Notes: generated from the sequence alone by a model not told the origin. A stretch of DNA of 64,000 nt from Neobacillus sp. PS3-40 (GCF_030915485.1 NZ_CP133266.1:4220001-4284000), one strand, 5' to 3'. Positions 1 to 8,812 are shown, counted from the stretch's first letter. Made by a program: numbers and translations.

Positions 1-2
1 AA

Positions 3-308
3 TTGAAAAATCGTTTTGTAGAGAAGTATCAAGATACGAAAGGCTTTTCAAAAGCGATTGAAACTTTAGAAAATGGGTTTGAAGACGCTATCCAATTTCA
101 TTCCCACCCGGTCCAGTATCATAAACACTTACGCACAACGAACATGCTTGAACGCTTAAACCAAGAGGTTCGCAGAAGAGAAAAAGTTATTCGGATCTTT
201 ACGAATGATCAGTCGGCTATCAGGATTATTGGTTCAGTATTAATAGATATTGAAGAAGATTGGAATAAAAATAATGTTCCTTATCTTAAGAAAACAAAAG
301 AAAAATAA
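3..308 (+). CDS. IS256-type (Mutator) transposase, C-terminal part
   Basis: The frame is open to the left edge of the window, so this is the C-terminal end of a longer gene. The segment TNMLERLNQEVRRREKVIRI (about residues 46-65) followed by a run leading to a DIEEDW tail is typical of the end of IS256/Mutator-family transposases, DDE enzymes that cut and join element ends. Whether the upstream part is intact cannot be seen. A roughly 100-nt palindrome follows the stop codon and may belong to the element end. Confidence 0.85.
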   Translation: MKNRFVEKYQDTKGFSKAIETLENGFEDAIQFHSHPVQYHKHLRTTNMLERLNQEVRRREKVIRIFTNDQSAIRIIGSVLIDIEEDWNKNNVPYLKKTKEK

Positions 309-350
309 TAATAACACTCTATCCTAAAAGAGTGGAAAGGCCTAATTTCA

Positions 351-457
351 AATTGACATTGAGCCTCCACTGGGCATGATGGAAAGCCAGGAAGCCAGGC
401 GTCTAACAACACCTGGCTTGCCCTCCAGGCTATCATGCCCGCTCCTCAATGTAAATT
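351..457. repeat. Long imperfect palindrome after the IS256-type transposase
   Basis: Nested inverted repeats: an outer arm near 351-364 pairs with 441-457, GGGCATGAT (373-381) pairs with ATCATGCCC (432-440), and an inner arm AAGCCAGG (about 391) pairs with CCTGGCTT (about 412). The complex hairpin lies about 45 nt after the transposase stop. It may be the structured right end of the element or an unrelated intergenic repeat. No T-run follows, so it does not look like a simple terminator. Confidence 0.6.
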
Positions 458-520
458 TTAAATAAATGTAGCTCACTTTACGAATTCTTTTTTATAAGTT
501 GAAAATCATTGTTTACACTT

Positions 521-832
521 TTACACAATTAAATGGACTTGACTGTTTTTTCCTAGCAGACCCCAAGAAAGCATACCTGCTCGCCACCCTAAAATTCCTT
601 TTCGAACAAAAGATGCCCCTAAACTATCTTTATCCTTAATAAAAAAGTATAGAGACTCACCATTCACCTTATAGGCAGGAATTAAAAGCAAATTTTTATC
701 AATTGCTAATAAAGCTTCTTGAGGCTCTTGATAAGAATGTGATTTTTCATTCATAAACCAGATTAATACCGCCGAAAATAAAATAACTATAAAAGTAATA
801 ATTGAAATGAAAGACTTTGACTTATTTTTCAA
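521..832 (-). CDS. Small membrane-anchored protein of unknown function
   Basis: A 103-residue protein with one N-terminal hydrophobic segment (about residues 8-26) followed by a soluble domain, so it is probably membrane-anchored with the C-terminus outside. The TTG start is chosen because AGGAGGG lies 7 nt upstream. I do not recognise the family. The body (EALLAIDKNLLLIPAYKVNG and after) reads like a conserved protein rather than a chance frame. It is divergent from the signal peptidase gene. Confidence 0.6.
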   Translation of the reverse strand: MKNKSKSFISIITFIVILFSAVLIWFMNEKSHSYQEPQEALLAIDKNLLLIPAYKVNGESLYFFIKDKDSLGASFVRKGILGWRAGMLSWGLLGKNSQVHLIV

Positions 833-940
833 CCAATTACCCTCCTAATTTTATGATTCATTTTTGTTCAATTGAAATGATTCTCCTTTTATAAAAATAT
901 ACTTTTTCTATAATCATAATGTAAGTATAAATACATTATA

Positions 941-949
941 TGGTATAAT
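941..949 (+). promoter_or_regulatory. Extended -10 promoter for the signal peptidase gene
   Basis: TGG followed by TATAAT gives an extended -10 element about 32 nt upstream of the sip start codon. No good -35 hexamer is seen 17 nt further upstream, which fits an extended -10 promoter. Assigned by eye only. Confidence 0.4.
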
Positions 950-980
950 TAGGATAAATAACTATTTAGGAGTTGATTTG

Positions 981-1526
981 ATGAAAAATACAAAAAGCGA
1001 ATTGTTTTCTTGGATCAAATCTATATTTTTTGCACTGTTAGTTGCCTTTATTTGTAGACATTTTATTTTTTCTCCAGTTACCGTTTTTGGGGAATCTATG
1101 AAGCCAACTTTTGAAGATCAAAATAAACTTATTGTGACTAAAATCAGTAAAATTGATCGTTTTGATATGATTGTATTCGATGCCCCTGATTCGAATGAAA
1201 ATTATATAAAAAGGGTTATAGGGTTACCTGGTGACAAAGTAGAAATGAAAAATGACACCTTATATATAAATGGTAAAAAATACAAAGAGCCTTATTTAAA
1301 AACAAACAAAGAGGGAATTGCATCTGATGAAAAGTTAACTGGCGATTTTGACTTGATGAGCCTTTTAGGGAAATCAGTTGTACCAAAGAACTCGCTTTTT
1401 GTAATGGGTGATAATCGAAGATGGAGCAAGGATAGTAGGATATTTGGCTTTATTTCCAAGGATTCTGTTATTGGGAAAGTTCAACTTCGTTACTATCCGA
1501 TAAAGGAAATCGGTGCTCCAAAATAA
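981..1526 (+). CDS. sip: Signal peptidase I (SipS/SipT-type)
   Basis: Membrane serine protease that removes signal peptides from Sec and Tat substrates on the outer face of the membrane. One N-terminal transmembrane segment (about residues 13-30) precedes the GESMKPT box with the nucleophile Ser39. Lys77 in YIKRVIGLPGD is the general base, and GDNRRWSKDSR is the C-terminal box. Length 181 aa matches Bacillus SipS/T. A TTG lies one codon upstream, but the ATG at 981 has better spacing to TAGGAG. It is monocistronic. Which Bacillus paralogue it matches cannot be decided here. Confidence 0.93.
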   Translation: MKNTKSELFSWIKSIFFALLVAFICRHFIFSPVTVFGESMKPTFEDQNKLIVTKISKIDRFDMIVFDAPDSNENYIKRVIGLPGDKVEMKNDTLYINGKKYKEPYLKTNKEGIASDEKLTGDFDLMSLLGKSVVPKNSLFVMGDNRRWSKDSRIFGFISKDSVIGKVQLRYYPIKEIGAPK

Positions 1527-1603
1527 CAAATTTACTATTAGTAGTACTATAAATTCGCAAATATAACCTTCCAATATCTATCCAAACCTATGGGTAATTT
1601 TTA

Positions 1604-1633
1604 GCAAAAAACATATTTCTATATGTTTTTTGT
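1604..1633. terminator. AT-rich hairpin after sip
   Basis: AAAAAACATAT, loop TTCT, ATATGTTTTTT: an 11-bp stem whose A and T runs allow termination in either direction. It lies between sip and the acetyltransferase gene. Confidence 0.45.
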
Positions 1634-1664
1634 TGTTATAAAATGATCTAAAAGGGGGGAATGG

Positions 1665-2231
1665 ATGATGAAGCCAATTTTGCTCGATTTTCCAGCAGAA
1701 TTTTATACAGATAGATTGGTCATTCGAATGCCCAGACCTGGAGACGGAAAAGCTGTGTTTAATGCGATTCAAGTATCGATTAATGAATTGAAGCCTTGGA
1801 TGTCTTGGGCACATAAAGAACAAACTGAACAGGATGTAGAAAAGAATATCCGTGAGGCATATGTGAAATTTTTAGCTAGAGAAGATTTGCGTCATCATAT
1901 TTTCCTTAAAGAATCAGGTGAATTTATTGCTGCCTCCGGTTTGCATCGGATCAATTGGGATGTTCCAAAGTTTGAAATCGGTTATTGGATTGATACACGT
2001 TTCTGTGGAAATGGCTACATAACGGAGGCTGTTGCGGGTATTACCCATTTTGCATTTCATGAGCTAAAGGGCAAGAGGGTGGAGATCCGCTGCGATTCTA
2101 AAAATGTAAAAAGTAGGGCCATACCAGAAAAACTTGGTTTTTCATTAGAAGGAATTTTTAAAAATGATGGAATGTCAGCGGATGGAAAAGAAGTAAGGGA
2201 TACACGCATTTACGCAAGAACAAATTCGTGA
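1665..2231 (+). CDS. GNAT N-acetyltransferase, RimJ/RimL type
   Basis: 188-residue single-domain acetyltransferase. The N-terminal TDRLVIRMPRPGDG strand is typical of the RimJ/RimL subgroup. The acetyl-CoA loop corresponds to the region around RFCGNGYITEAV (about residues 122-133), followed by a SRAIPEKLGFSLEG segment near the C-terminus, in which the usual Asn/Ala order is altered. Substrates range from ribosomal protein N-termini to amino acids or antibiotics, so the substrate cannot be named. AAAGGGGGG precedes two consecutive ATG codons; the first is used here. Confidence 0.88.
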   Translation: MMKPILLDFPAEFYTDRLVIRMPRPGDGKAVFNAIQVSINELKPWMSWAHKEQTEQDVEKNIREAYVKFLAREDLRHHIFLKESGEFIAASGLHRINWDVPKFEIGYWIDTRFCGNGYITEAVAGITHFAFHELKGKRVEIRCDSKNVKSRAIPEKLGFSLEGIFKNDGMSADGKEVRDTRIYARTNS

Positions 2232-2243
2232 AGTAAACTTACG

Positions 2244-2270
2244 ATGCCGATTTCCAAAGGGGAATCGGCT
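2244..2270 (+). terminator. Possible terminator after the acetyltransferase gene
   Basis: GCCGATTTCC pairs with GGGAATCGGC across a short loop about 15 nt after the stop. The following tract (TATTTCTAT) is only moderately T-rich, so termination is plausible but not certain. Confidence 0.45.
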
Positions 2271-2412
2271 ATTTCTATGAAAAAATGCTCAGTTGTATAG
2301 ATAGAGATCATTAAATATTACTACAAAAAAAGTTCAAATTAGACACTTGAATCTTCGAATTAAACCAACAGATAAATCTGGAAATGGCGTGGAGTTAAAA
2401 ATTATTTTCTAC

Positions 2413-2599
2413 AAGGCTCTATTCATAAATTTGTTGATAATCTCAAGCTTAGTAAAAATCGGTATCAGGATTTTTACGGTTTATCGCACAATTATTATAA
2501 ATAGAATTCTATTTGGATATAGGAAAAGAGCACGATCCCCTATTTAATACGGGAATTAGCCTATATACGAAAAACAACAATCTATGCGAACACAGCCTT
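2413..2599 (+). repeat. Dispersed repeat family C, copy 1
   Basis: Begins AAGGCTCTATTCATAAATTT and ends with ACGAAAAACAACAATCT followed by TATGCGAACACAGCCTT. A second copy lies at 59931-60096. The AGGCTCT near the start pairs in part with AAAAGAGC in the middle. No ORF is convincing here, and the rest of 2232-2734 holds nothing recognisable. Function unknown. Confidence 0.7.
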
Positions 2600-2734
2600 C
2601 AAACTTCACTAAAATACTACATTTTGATTGAATTCAAATAAATCGATTACTATTGTAAAGAAGTAAGGGTAAAATAGTCGATAAGAATTGTTTTTTACTG
2701 TTTAACATAACTACAGTCGAGAGGAGAACCAAGC

Positions 2735-4096
2735 TTGCAGCATATTATCGCCTTTATGAATGATTATGGATATCTAATCTTATTTCTAACATCAACATTG
2801 GGAATTCTTGCTGTTCCGGTACCGATTGAAGCACTATTGGGCTATGCTGGCTTTATGTCGTTTCAGGGCCAACTTAATTGGTTTGGCAGTGTTTTAGCTG
2901 CTACTATCGGCTGTACAACTGGTATGCTCTTAGCCTATTTAATCGGATCAAAGCTTGGAATGCCTTTTTTTGAAAAATATGGCTCACGGGTTCATTTAGG
3001 ACAAGAACGTTTGAACAAAACGTCAATATGGTTCAAAAAATACGGAAATAAGTTAATCATTGTAGCCTTTTTTATTCCTGGTGTTCGCCATTTCACAGGA
3101 TATTTTTCAGGGATAACTCGCTTACCGTTTCGAATTTTTACTTTGTATTCATTTATAGGGTCGATGATTTGGGTTTCTACCTTTATTACTTTAGGGAAAA
3201 TGCTCGGACCTAAATGGCAGTTTTTTCATGAGGCCATTAAGAAATATTTAATTATCGGTAGTATTTTTATCGTCATTCTAATCCTTGCAGTTTATTTTAT
3301 TAAAAAATATAGAAATGAATTACTTCAAATTGGAACCAATGTATTCAAAAAGATATTACAAGTTTTTCGGAGCCGCAGGAGAGTGGAATTGTTCCTGGGT
3401 ACTATTGCTACTCTGACATTGGGCTTTATTATTCTGATGATCGGGATAATTCAGGATTATTTGGCAAATGAGTTTAATGATTTTGATACAATCGGTACTA
3501 TTTTGGTAACGGTAATTTTTAAAGGACGTTTAGCCTTTTTGATGAATTTTTCTTTGAAGCTTGGAACAAATGTGTTTTTAATTAGTATCATTTTATATAC
3601 ACTTTTGTGGATGTTATGGAAAGGGAAAGAAAAGCTGCTTGAAATCTACTTTTTGATTTTTACGGTTGTAGGGGGAGAGCTATACGAAGAAATGCTCCGA
3701 ACTATTTTTCATAGGCTTTCACCAAATGAACCGCCTTTGTTAGAGCGAATTCCATCTGGATTCCCAAGTGAGCAGTCGTTAATGGCATTTGTGATATATG
3801 GGTTTTTCTTCTTTGTGATCCTGCGCCATAACCGTGCTATCAAAGTACATACAGTTTTGATCATCAGCTGGGTGTCGATTCTCCTGTTTATTGGCATAAG
3901 CCACGTGTATTTTGGTGTTCAAAATCCAAGCCAAATTGCTGCAGGCTATGTGTTCGGAGGAGTATGGCTTGGACTTTCAATCTTACTTCTTGAAATATTC
4001 AGGCTGCTAATTGGTATGGATGCCCCGAAAAAAGGAACTAAAATTCGAAAAAAGAAGATTTTATTTCAAAAAGGAGACGATACACCGCCAAATTGA
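2735..4096 (+). CDS. DedA/VTT membrane protein fused to a degenerate PAP2 domain
   Basis: 453-residue polytopic membrane protein. Residues about 1-200 form a DedA (VTT) domain, with the PGVRHFTGYFSG segment typical of DedA; DedA proteins act in membrane lipid transport and envelope homeostasis. Residues about 215-430 have the layout of a PAP2 lipid phosphatase. However, the PSGH motif reads PSEQ, and the usual SR-x5-H-x3-D reads SHVYFGVQNPSQ, so the catalytic His, the Asp and one Arg are missing. It may bind lipid without hydrolysing it. TTG start at 2735 with GAGGAGA 8 nt upstream. Monocistronic. Confidence 0.85.
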   Translation: MQHIIAFMNDYGYLILFLTSTLGILAVPVPIEALLGYAGFMSFQGQLNWFGSVLAATIGCTTGMLLAYLIGSKLGMPFFEKYGSRVHLGQERLNKTSIWFKKYGNKLIIVAFFIPGVRHFTGYFSGITRLPFRIFTLYSFIGSMIWVSTFITLGKMLGPKWQFFHEAIKKYLIIGSIFIVILILAVYFIKKYRNELLQIGTNVFKKILQVFRSRRRVELFLGTIATLTLGFIILMIGIIQDYLANEFNDFDTIGTILVTVIFKGRLAFLMNFSLKLGTNVFLISIILYTLLWMLWKGKEKLLEIYFLIFTVVGGELYEEMLRTIFHRLSPNEPPLLERIPSGFPSEQSLMAFVIYGFFFFVILRHNRAIKVHTVLIISWVSILLFIGISHVYFGVQNPSQIAAGYVFGGVWLGLSILLLEIFRLLIGMDAPKKGTKIRKKKILFQKGDDTPPN

Positions 4097-4249
4097 CTCG
4101 GTTTATAGATCAAAATAGTAGTTTTTAACAGTTTAATGGTAAAATGAGATCGCCAAGTTATAACATTTTGTTTAAGGTTAGTTAGTGATTTCTAATGATG
4201 TAATGTTACTTCTGAATGATTTGAAGTGATAAAGAAATGTAGGTGCTGA

Positions 4250-4807
4250 ATGGAAAAGAAAAAAATAGAAAAGTGGATGAATATTGTTTCGAAAATAGTT
4301 TTGTTTGGTGGAATATTCGCCATAATCGCTAGCATCCACTCATTGAGTACCACATTTCACCTCTATATTACAGGGAGTGAACCAGGGCGATTCAATAAAG
4401 AAATCAATAAAAATGTTGGTACTGTTGCTGAAATTATCGGGATTGCTACCGGAGCGCTTTGGGTGGTTCGTAAAATTTGGCTGGAAATGAAAAAACGGAA
4501 ATGGCCATTTACGGACTGGATTCAACAGCTTTTCGTATTATTACGCAAACGGCATATTTATTTAGGAATCTTAACCCTTTTATTATCCTTTGCGCATGGT
4601 GTTTATTTCTATTTATTTGTCGATGAACGCCACCAATGGACAATGTACTCTGGGGTTGTAGCCTTTATTTCTCTCATTATCCTTGCTTTATTAGGATGGA
4701 GACATGAGCAAAATAAGAAAACGAAAAAAAATCAACAAACGAAAAAAGCACATGTAATGTTTGCGATTATTTTTGCCATATTGTTTTTGGTCCATTTAAA
4801 TCTTTAA
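4250..4807 (+). CDS. Four-to-five-helix membrane protein, possibly heme-binding (ferric reductase-like)
   Basis: 185 residues with hydrophobic helices near 13-32, 58-72, 100-125, 130-150 and 165-184. Histidines lie inside or at the ends of helices (RKRHIYLGILTLLLSFAHGV, KKAHVMFAIIFAILFLVHLN), a pattern seen in cytochrome b561 and ferric-reductase-like proteins that coordinate heme. No flavin domain is present or adjacent. The family assignment is an inference from the histidine spacing. Monocistronic, with a terminator downstream. Confidence 0.55.
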   Translation: MEKKKIEKWMNIVSKIVLFGGIFAIIASIHSLSTTFHLYITGSEPGRFNKEINKNVGTVAEIIGIATGALWVVRKIWLEMKKRKWPFTDWIQQLFVLLRKRHIYLGILTLLLSFAHGVYFYLFVDERHQWTMYSGVVAFISLIILALLGWRHEQNKKTKKNQQTKKAHVMFAIIFAILFLVHLNL

Positions 4808-4883
4808 AAAATATTCGTGAAACGCCAACTAATAGGATAAAAAAATCAATCAAAGCGATCCCCTTTGTCTTAGATTTTTGAAG

Positions 4884-4912
4884 GAATCCATCCTTTGGTG
4901 GATTCTTTTTTA
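4884..4912 (+). terminator. Rho-independent terminator
   Basis: GAATCCA, loop TCCTTTGG, TGGATTC, then TTTTTT. It ends the upstream membrane-protein gene and directly abuts the first copy of repeat family A. Confidence 0.8.
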
Positions 4913-5010
4913 GCTAAGTAGAATTTATATCCATAAATTCTACTAGCGCATAAGTGCAACTACGCCTAATCACCGCCCTTATGGGCTCGCCAATTTGCGA
5001 GTTTTCTTTA
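4912..5010 (+). repeat. Dispersed two-hairpin repeat family A, copy 1
   Basis: Starts AGCTAAGTAGAATTTAT and forms hairpin 1 (GTAGAATTTAT / ATAAATTCTAC, loop ATCC, flanked by GCTA / TAGC). The middle CGCATAAGTGCAACTACGCC is followed by hairpin 2 (CTCGC / GCGAG) with a TTTTCTTT tail. Other copies are at 19045, 20264, 21993, 33475, 41544 and 48295, all in this orientation. Hairpin 2 plus its T-rich tail looks like an intrinsic terminator. Confidence 0.85.
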
Positions 5011-5069
5011 TACGTAAATGGTACTTTTGTAATTAAATGCATTTGAGAAGACTAGAAAGGAAGAAGCTC

Positions 5070-5843
5070 ATGAATAAAAAATTTATTCGTTTAACAACCT
5101 TTGTTTCCATCTTATTATGCTTGCTCTGGCTTATTGGGCTTGGCTGGGCAGTGGAAGAATTTTATGCAGGTAAACCTGAAAATCCTAAATCAAAAGCTGT
5201 AACTGAAAAGGTCGTAGATAAAAAAGAATTAACAGTTGTGGCTTTAGGTGATTCCTTAACAAGAGGAACAGGTGATGAAACTGGAAAAGGGTATGTCGGG
5301 GATGTTATCGATGAAATAAAGAAAAGAACGAAACAGCCAGTCACATTATTAAATCTCGGAATTAATGGGGCTAGGTCAGATCAGTTACGGACGCAGGTGC
5401 AACAAAGAGAAGTAAAAAGGCAAATTCAGCGAGCAGATATTCTATTAGTTACAATTGGCGGGAACGATTTGTTCAGAGGTGGACAAGGGTTAATGGATTA
5501 TCAAACAAAGAACATTGCTGTAACCGAGAAAAAATATTTAGAAAATATAAAATTTATTTTTCAACAAATAAGACAAACCAATACAAAAGCAAATGTTTTT
5601 TTCATTGGGTTATATAATCCTTTTATAAATTTAAATGAGGGAAAAGATATTTCAAAAGTAATTCGACGTTGGAATTATGATAGTGCAGAAATCAGTGCTT
5701 CTTTTCCAAAGGTTGTGTTTGTACCAACGTTCGATTTATTTGAACTAAAAGTAAATGACTATTTATACTCAGATAAGTTCCATCCAAATACAAAGGGATA
5801 CCGGTTAATTGCTGAACGGGTGGCAGCATTACTGACCTGGTAA
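5070..5843 (+). CDS. Membrane-anchored GDSL/SGNH lipase-esterase (YpmR-like)
   Basis: SGNH hydrolase with one N-terminal membrane segment (about residues 5-27), so the catalytic domain is probably extracytoplasmic. Block I is ALGDSLTRG with the nucleophile Ser, block II carries Gly in NLGINGA, block III is TIGGND with Asn, and block V is DKFHPN with the catalytic His. It resembles B. subtilis YpmR; the natural ester substrate is unknown. The ATG at 5070 is preferred to an in-frame ATG 33 nt upstream because AAAGGAAG lies just before it. It is followed after 13 nt by the ABC transporter genes and may be co-transcribed with them. Confidence 0.88.
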   Translation: MNKKFIRLTTFVSILLCLLWLIGLGWAVEEFYAGKPENPKSKAVTEKVVDKKELTVVALGDSLTRGTGDETGKGYVGDVIDEIKKRTKQPVTLLNLGINGARSDQLRTQVQQREVKRQIQRADILLVTIGGNDLFRGGQGLMDYQTKNIAVTEKKYLENIKFIFQQIRQTNTKANVFFIGLYNPFINLNEGKDISKVIRRWNYDSAEISASFPKVVFVPTFDLFELKVNDYLYSDKFHPNTKGYRLIAERVAALLTW

Positions 5844-5856
5844 GGAGAGTGCATTG

Positions 5857-6768
5857 ATGGAGAAAATAACATTATCGGTACAAAACCTGAAGAAAGTGAT
5901 TGGGAAAAAAGAAATTATTAAAGGTATATCATTTGAATTAAAGGAAGGGGAGGTGTTTGGATTTCTTGGGCCTAATGGAGCAGGGAAAACAACAACGATC
6001 CGTATGTTGGTGGGCTTGATTAAACCAACCTCTGGATCGATTGAAATATGTGGCTATAATATTAAAACGCATTTTTACCATGCATTAAAAAATCTTGGCT
6101 GCATTGTTGAAAATCCTGAATTATATCCATATTTGACAGGATCGGATAATCTCCTTCATTTTGCACGAATGCTTGAAGGTATTGGTGAAGAACGGATCAA
6201 AGAGGTGACAGAACTTGTCGGGTTAACAGAAAGAATTCATGATAAAGTAAAAACATATTCCCTTGGGATGAGACAACGACTTGGGATAGCACAAGCACTT
6301 TTAGGAAGACCAAAGGTATTAATCCTCGATGAGCCAACAAACGGATTAGATCCCGCAGGAATACGCGAAATGAGACAATTTATTCGCTATCTTGCTAAAA
6401 AAGAAGGACTGAGTGTGCTTGTATCAAGCCATCTATTAAGTGAAATTCAACTTCTATGTGATCGAGTGGCGATTATTTCGAAAGGTACAATCATTCGAAC
6501 AGATACAGTACATCATTTATTATCGAATCGTGAACGAGTGGTTTGGCATTTTCATCCATATGAAATGGGAAAGCAGCTTTTAGAAGCTTTAACTACTGTG
6601 GAAGAAAAGAAAGATGGAACGATTCTAACGGAATTCCATGAAACCAAGATAGCTGAGTGGAACAAACTCCTTGTTGAAGCAGGCGTAAGTGTAACGGAAA
6701 TGAACCGAAAGCTGCCTGTCCTAGAAGATTTATTCCTCGAACTAACAGGGGGCGACAGGATTGAATAA
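5857..6768 (+). CDS. ABC transporter ATP-binding protein (BcrA-type)
   Basis: 303 residues. Walker A is GPNGAGKTTT (about residues 39-48), the signature is YSLGMRQRLGIAQALL, Walker B is VLILDEPTNGLDP, and a switch His lies in SSHLLSE. The type is the single-cassette exporter partner of ABC-2 permeases, as in bacitracin, lantibiotic or teichoic-type exporters; the substrate is unknown. AAGGAGAG precedes the ATG at 5857. The stop overlaps the start of the permease gene, indicating translational coupling. Confidence 0.92.
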   Translation: MEKITLSVQNLKKVIGKKEIIKGISFELKEGEVFGFLGPNGAGKTTTIRMLVGLIKPTSGSIEICGYNIKTHFYHALKNLGCIVENPELYPYLTGSDNLLHFARMLEGIGEERIKEVTELVGLTERIHDKVKTYSLGMRQRLGIAQALLGRPKVLILDEPTNGLDPAGIREMRQFIRYLAKKEGLSVLVSSHLLSEIQLLCDRVAIISKGTIIRTDTVHHLLSNRERVVWHFHPYEMGKQLLEALTTVEEKKDGTILTEFHETKIAEWNKLLVEAGVSVTEMNRKLPVLEDLFLELTGGDRIE

Positions 6769-7741
6769 ACTTATCCAAAACGAAATGATGAAGTTAATCG
6801 CCAAGAAGAGGTTACTTGTCATTGCTGCCATTATTGCTGTTCTAGTGATTTTGTTTACATACGCACAATATAAAGAAGTACAAACCCAAAGGGAAAAGTT
6901 AGGAACAAGTGATTGGAGAACCACTTTACAGCAACAAATTGTCGATACGACTAATCGGTTAAGTTCGAGCCGAATTTCTGAAGAATGGAAAAAACAGTTG
7001 CAAGTTACTTTGCAACAGGAACAATATTATCTTGACAAAGATATCAATCCATCAGAGCCAGGGGCTCCGACTTTTATAAGAATATTCCTTGAAAATTCAA
7101 TTGATTTATTTTTACCATTAATGGTCATGGTCATTGCAAGTGATCTTGTCTCTTCTGAACATAGTTTGGGTTCGATAAAACTCTTGTTGACAAGACCAGT
7201 CAAAAGATGGAGGGTACTGTTCAGTAAATATATTTCCCTTTGCTTGGCAATTTCATTAATTGTAGCGATAACAGGAATACTGTCCTATTTGATCTCTGGA
7301 TCAATATTTGGTTATAAAGGATGGGGAACCCCAATATTAACAGGCTTCTCAGTCACAGATGCAGGTCTAAACACCTCTGCTGTAAAAGTTCTTGATCTAT
7401 GGCAGTTTTTATTAATGGATTTTGGGCTTGTCTGGTTTGTTGCCATCGTTGTAGGTACGTTATCTTTTATGCTTTCTGTTTTAATTCGAAGTACGGCCGC
7501 AGGTATGGGTGTAATGCTTGCAGCTTTAATATCTGGTGCCATTTTAAGCAACATGGTGTCATCTTGGACATCAGCAAAGTATTTGTTCATGGTAAATTTG
7601 CGCCTTACGGATTATTTAAAAGGAGCAGCACCACCGATTGAAGGAATGACCCTGTCGTTTTCATTGCTGGTTTTATTAGCTTGGTGGGCAGTCTCCTTGT
7701 TTGTTGCGTTTTTTGTCTTTACAAAAAGAGATGTTTATTAA
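6761..7741 (+). CDS. ABC-2 type transporter permease
   Basis: 326 residues with a first membrane helix near 20-36, an extracellular loop rich in Gln and Glu (about 40-110), then five hydrophobic helices between about 115 and 322. The loop and helix layout fits ABC-2 permeases paired with the upstream ATPase. TTG start at 6761, overlapping the ATPase stop codon by 8 nt. The SSEHSLGSIKLLLTRPVKR segment, a typical ABC-2 motif after the second helix, supports the call. Substrate unknown. Confidence 0.88.
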   Translation: MNKLIQNEMMKLIAKKRLLVIAAIIAVLVILFTYAQYKEVQTQREKLGTSDWRTTLQQQIVDTTNRLSSSRISEEWKKQLQVTLQQEQYYLDKDINPSEPGAPTFIRIFLENSIDLFLPLMVMVIASDLVSSEHSLGSIKLLLTRPVKRWRVLFSKYISLCLAISLIVAITGILSYLISGSIFGYKGWGTPILTGFSVTDAGLNTSAVKVLDLWQFLLMDFGLVWFVAIVVGTLSFMLSVLIRSTAAGMGVMLAALISGAILSNMVSSWTSAKYLFMVNLRLTDYLKGAAPPIEGMTLSFSLLVLLAWWAVSLFVAFFVFTKRDVY

Positions 7742-7847
7742 CTTTTCCCTTTAAGAAGCCTCCTTTCTCGCTTATTTCCATCTATAGTTTCTTGTTAGAA
7801 GGAAACCATAAATGTGTACTCTAAAAAGTCAAAGGAGGTTTTTAAAG

Positions 7848-8804
7848 GTGAATTATAAAAAGACAAAGCTGGCAATAGCCTCTACTCTATTGATTTCCCT
7901 TGGTGCCTGTGCTCAAAAAAATGCGGGTGATCAGTTTGGGCCAAGAAACGTAAATAATCCTAGAAATGTATCAACAGGGGATTTGAATGGGCGATATGTC
8001 GGTCCACAGGACTACAGTTTAAATGGGCAGCGTAATGTGGGTACACGCGACTACGATTTAAATAGAACACGAAATATGAGTACGAGGGATCTAGATCTAA
8101 CAAGACCACGAAATGTTTCAACAGGTGATCTTAAGTATCCAATGCAAAATATGAATGTTTCGGATCACAATTCAACAACAGAAATACAACCAATGAACAA
8201 TGGTTTTATAACAATTGATCAAAATTCATATAGTACTTCAATGGCAAGTCATCAGTTTCCACATAGCAAAAAGATTCAACAGGGTAATTTTTGGTATTAC
8301 TCATTTCAACCAGAAGTCGTTAAACAAAGAACTGGGATGATACCACAACAGCCTAAAAATGGAGTAGTAACTCCTCCAACAACCAGGGGGCAGGCAGCTC
8401 CTGCACCAACTCAGGCACCAACTGAAATTGGTAAGGTAGCACTGCAGGTAATTGAACTAACAAATGTTGAAAGAAAGAAAAATGGTCTTCCACCACTTAA
8501 AGCAGATGCGTCTTTGAGTAAGGTTGCCCAAACAAAATCAAATGATATGGAAACAAAGCATTACTTTTCACATACCAGTCCAACTTATGGATCTCCTTTT
8601 GATATGATGAGGGACTTCGGTGTTACTTATCGTACAGCTGGCGAGAATATCGCAATGGGGCAGCCAACTGCTCAAGAAGTGGTAAATGCATGGATGAACA
8701 GTGAGGGGCATCGCAAAAACATCTTAAGTGCAAATTATACAAACATTGGTGTCGGCTATACCCAAGCAGGGAATTACTGGTCCCAAATGTTTATCGGTAA
8801 ATAG
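7848..8804 (+). CDS. CAP/SCP-domain lipoprotein with an Arg-Asn-Val repeat region (YkwD-like)
   Basis: Lipoprotein signal with lipobox LGAC (Cys about residue 21). Residues about 30-105 contain five degenerate copies of a roughly 13-residue unit with core RNVSTGDL / RNVGTRDYDLN. A Pro/Thr/Gln linker near 175-200 leads to a C-terminal CAP (SCP/PR1) domain with LTNVERKKNGLPPL, HYFSHTSP, AGENIAMG and NSEGHRKNILS. CAP proteins of this type in bacilli include B. subtilis YkwD; their biochemical role is unsettled. The GTG start at 7848 is preceded by AAAGGAGG. Confidence 0.85.
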   Translation: MNYKKTKLAIASTLLISLGACAQKNAGDQFGPRNVNNPRNVSTGDLNGRYVGPQDYSLNGQRNVGTRDYDLNRTRNMSTRDLDLTRPRNVSTGDLKYPMQNMNVSDHNSTTEIQPMNNGFITIDQNSYSTSMASHQFPHSKKIQQGNFWYYSFQPEVVKQRTGMIPQQPKNGVVTPPTTRGQAAPAPTQAPTEIGKVALQVIELTNVERKKNGLPPLKADASLSKVAQTKSNDMETKHYFSHTSPTYGSPFDMMRDFGVTYRTAGENIAMGQPTAQEVVNAWMNSEGHRKNILSANYTNIGVGYTQAGNYWSQMFIGK

Positions 8805-8812
8805 AAAGTTTT

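Noticed and set aside
2347-2547. 66-codon plus-strand frame
   Set aside because: It lies mostly in a dispersed repeat, lacks a ribosome binding site, and its sequence looks random.
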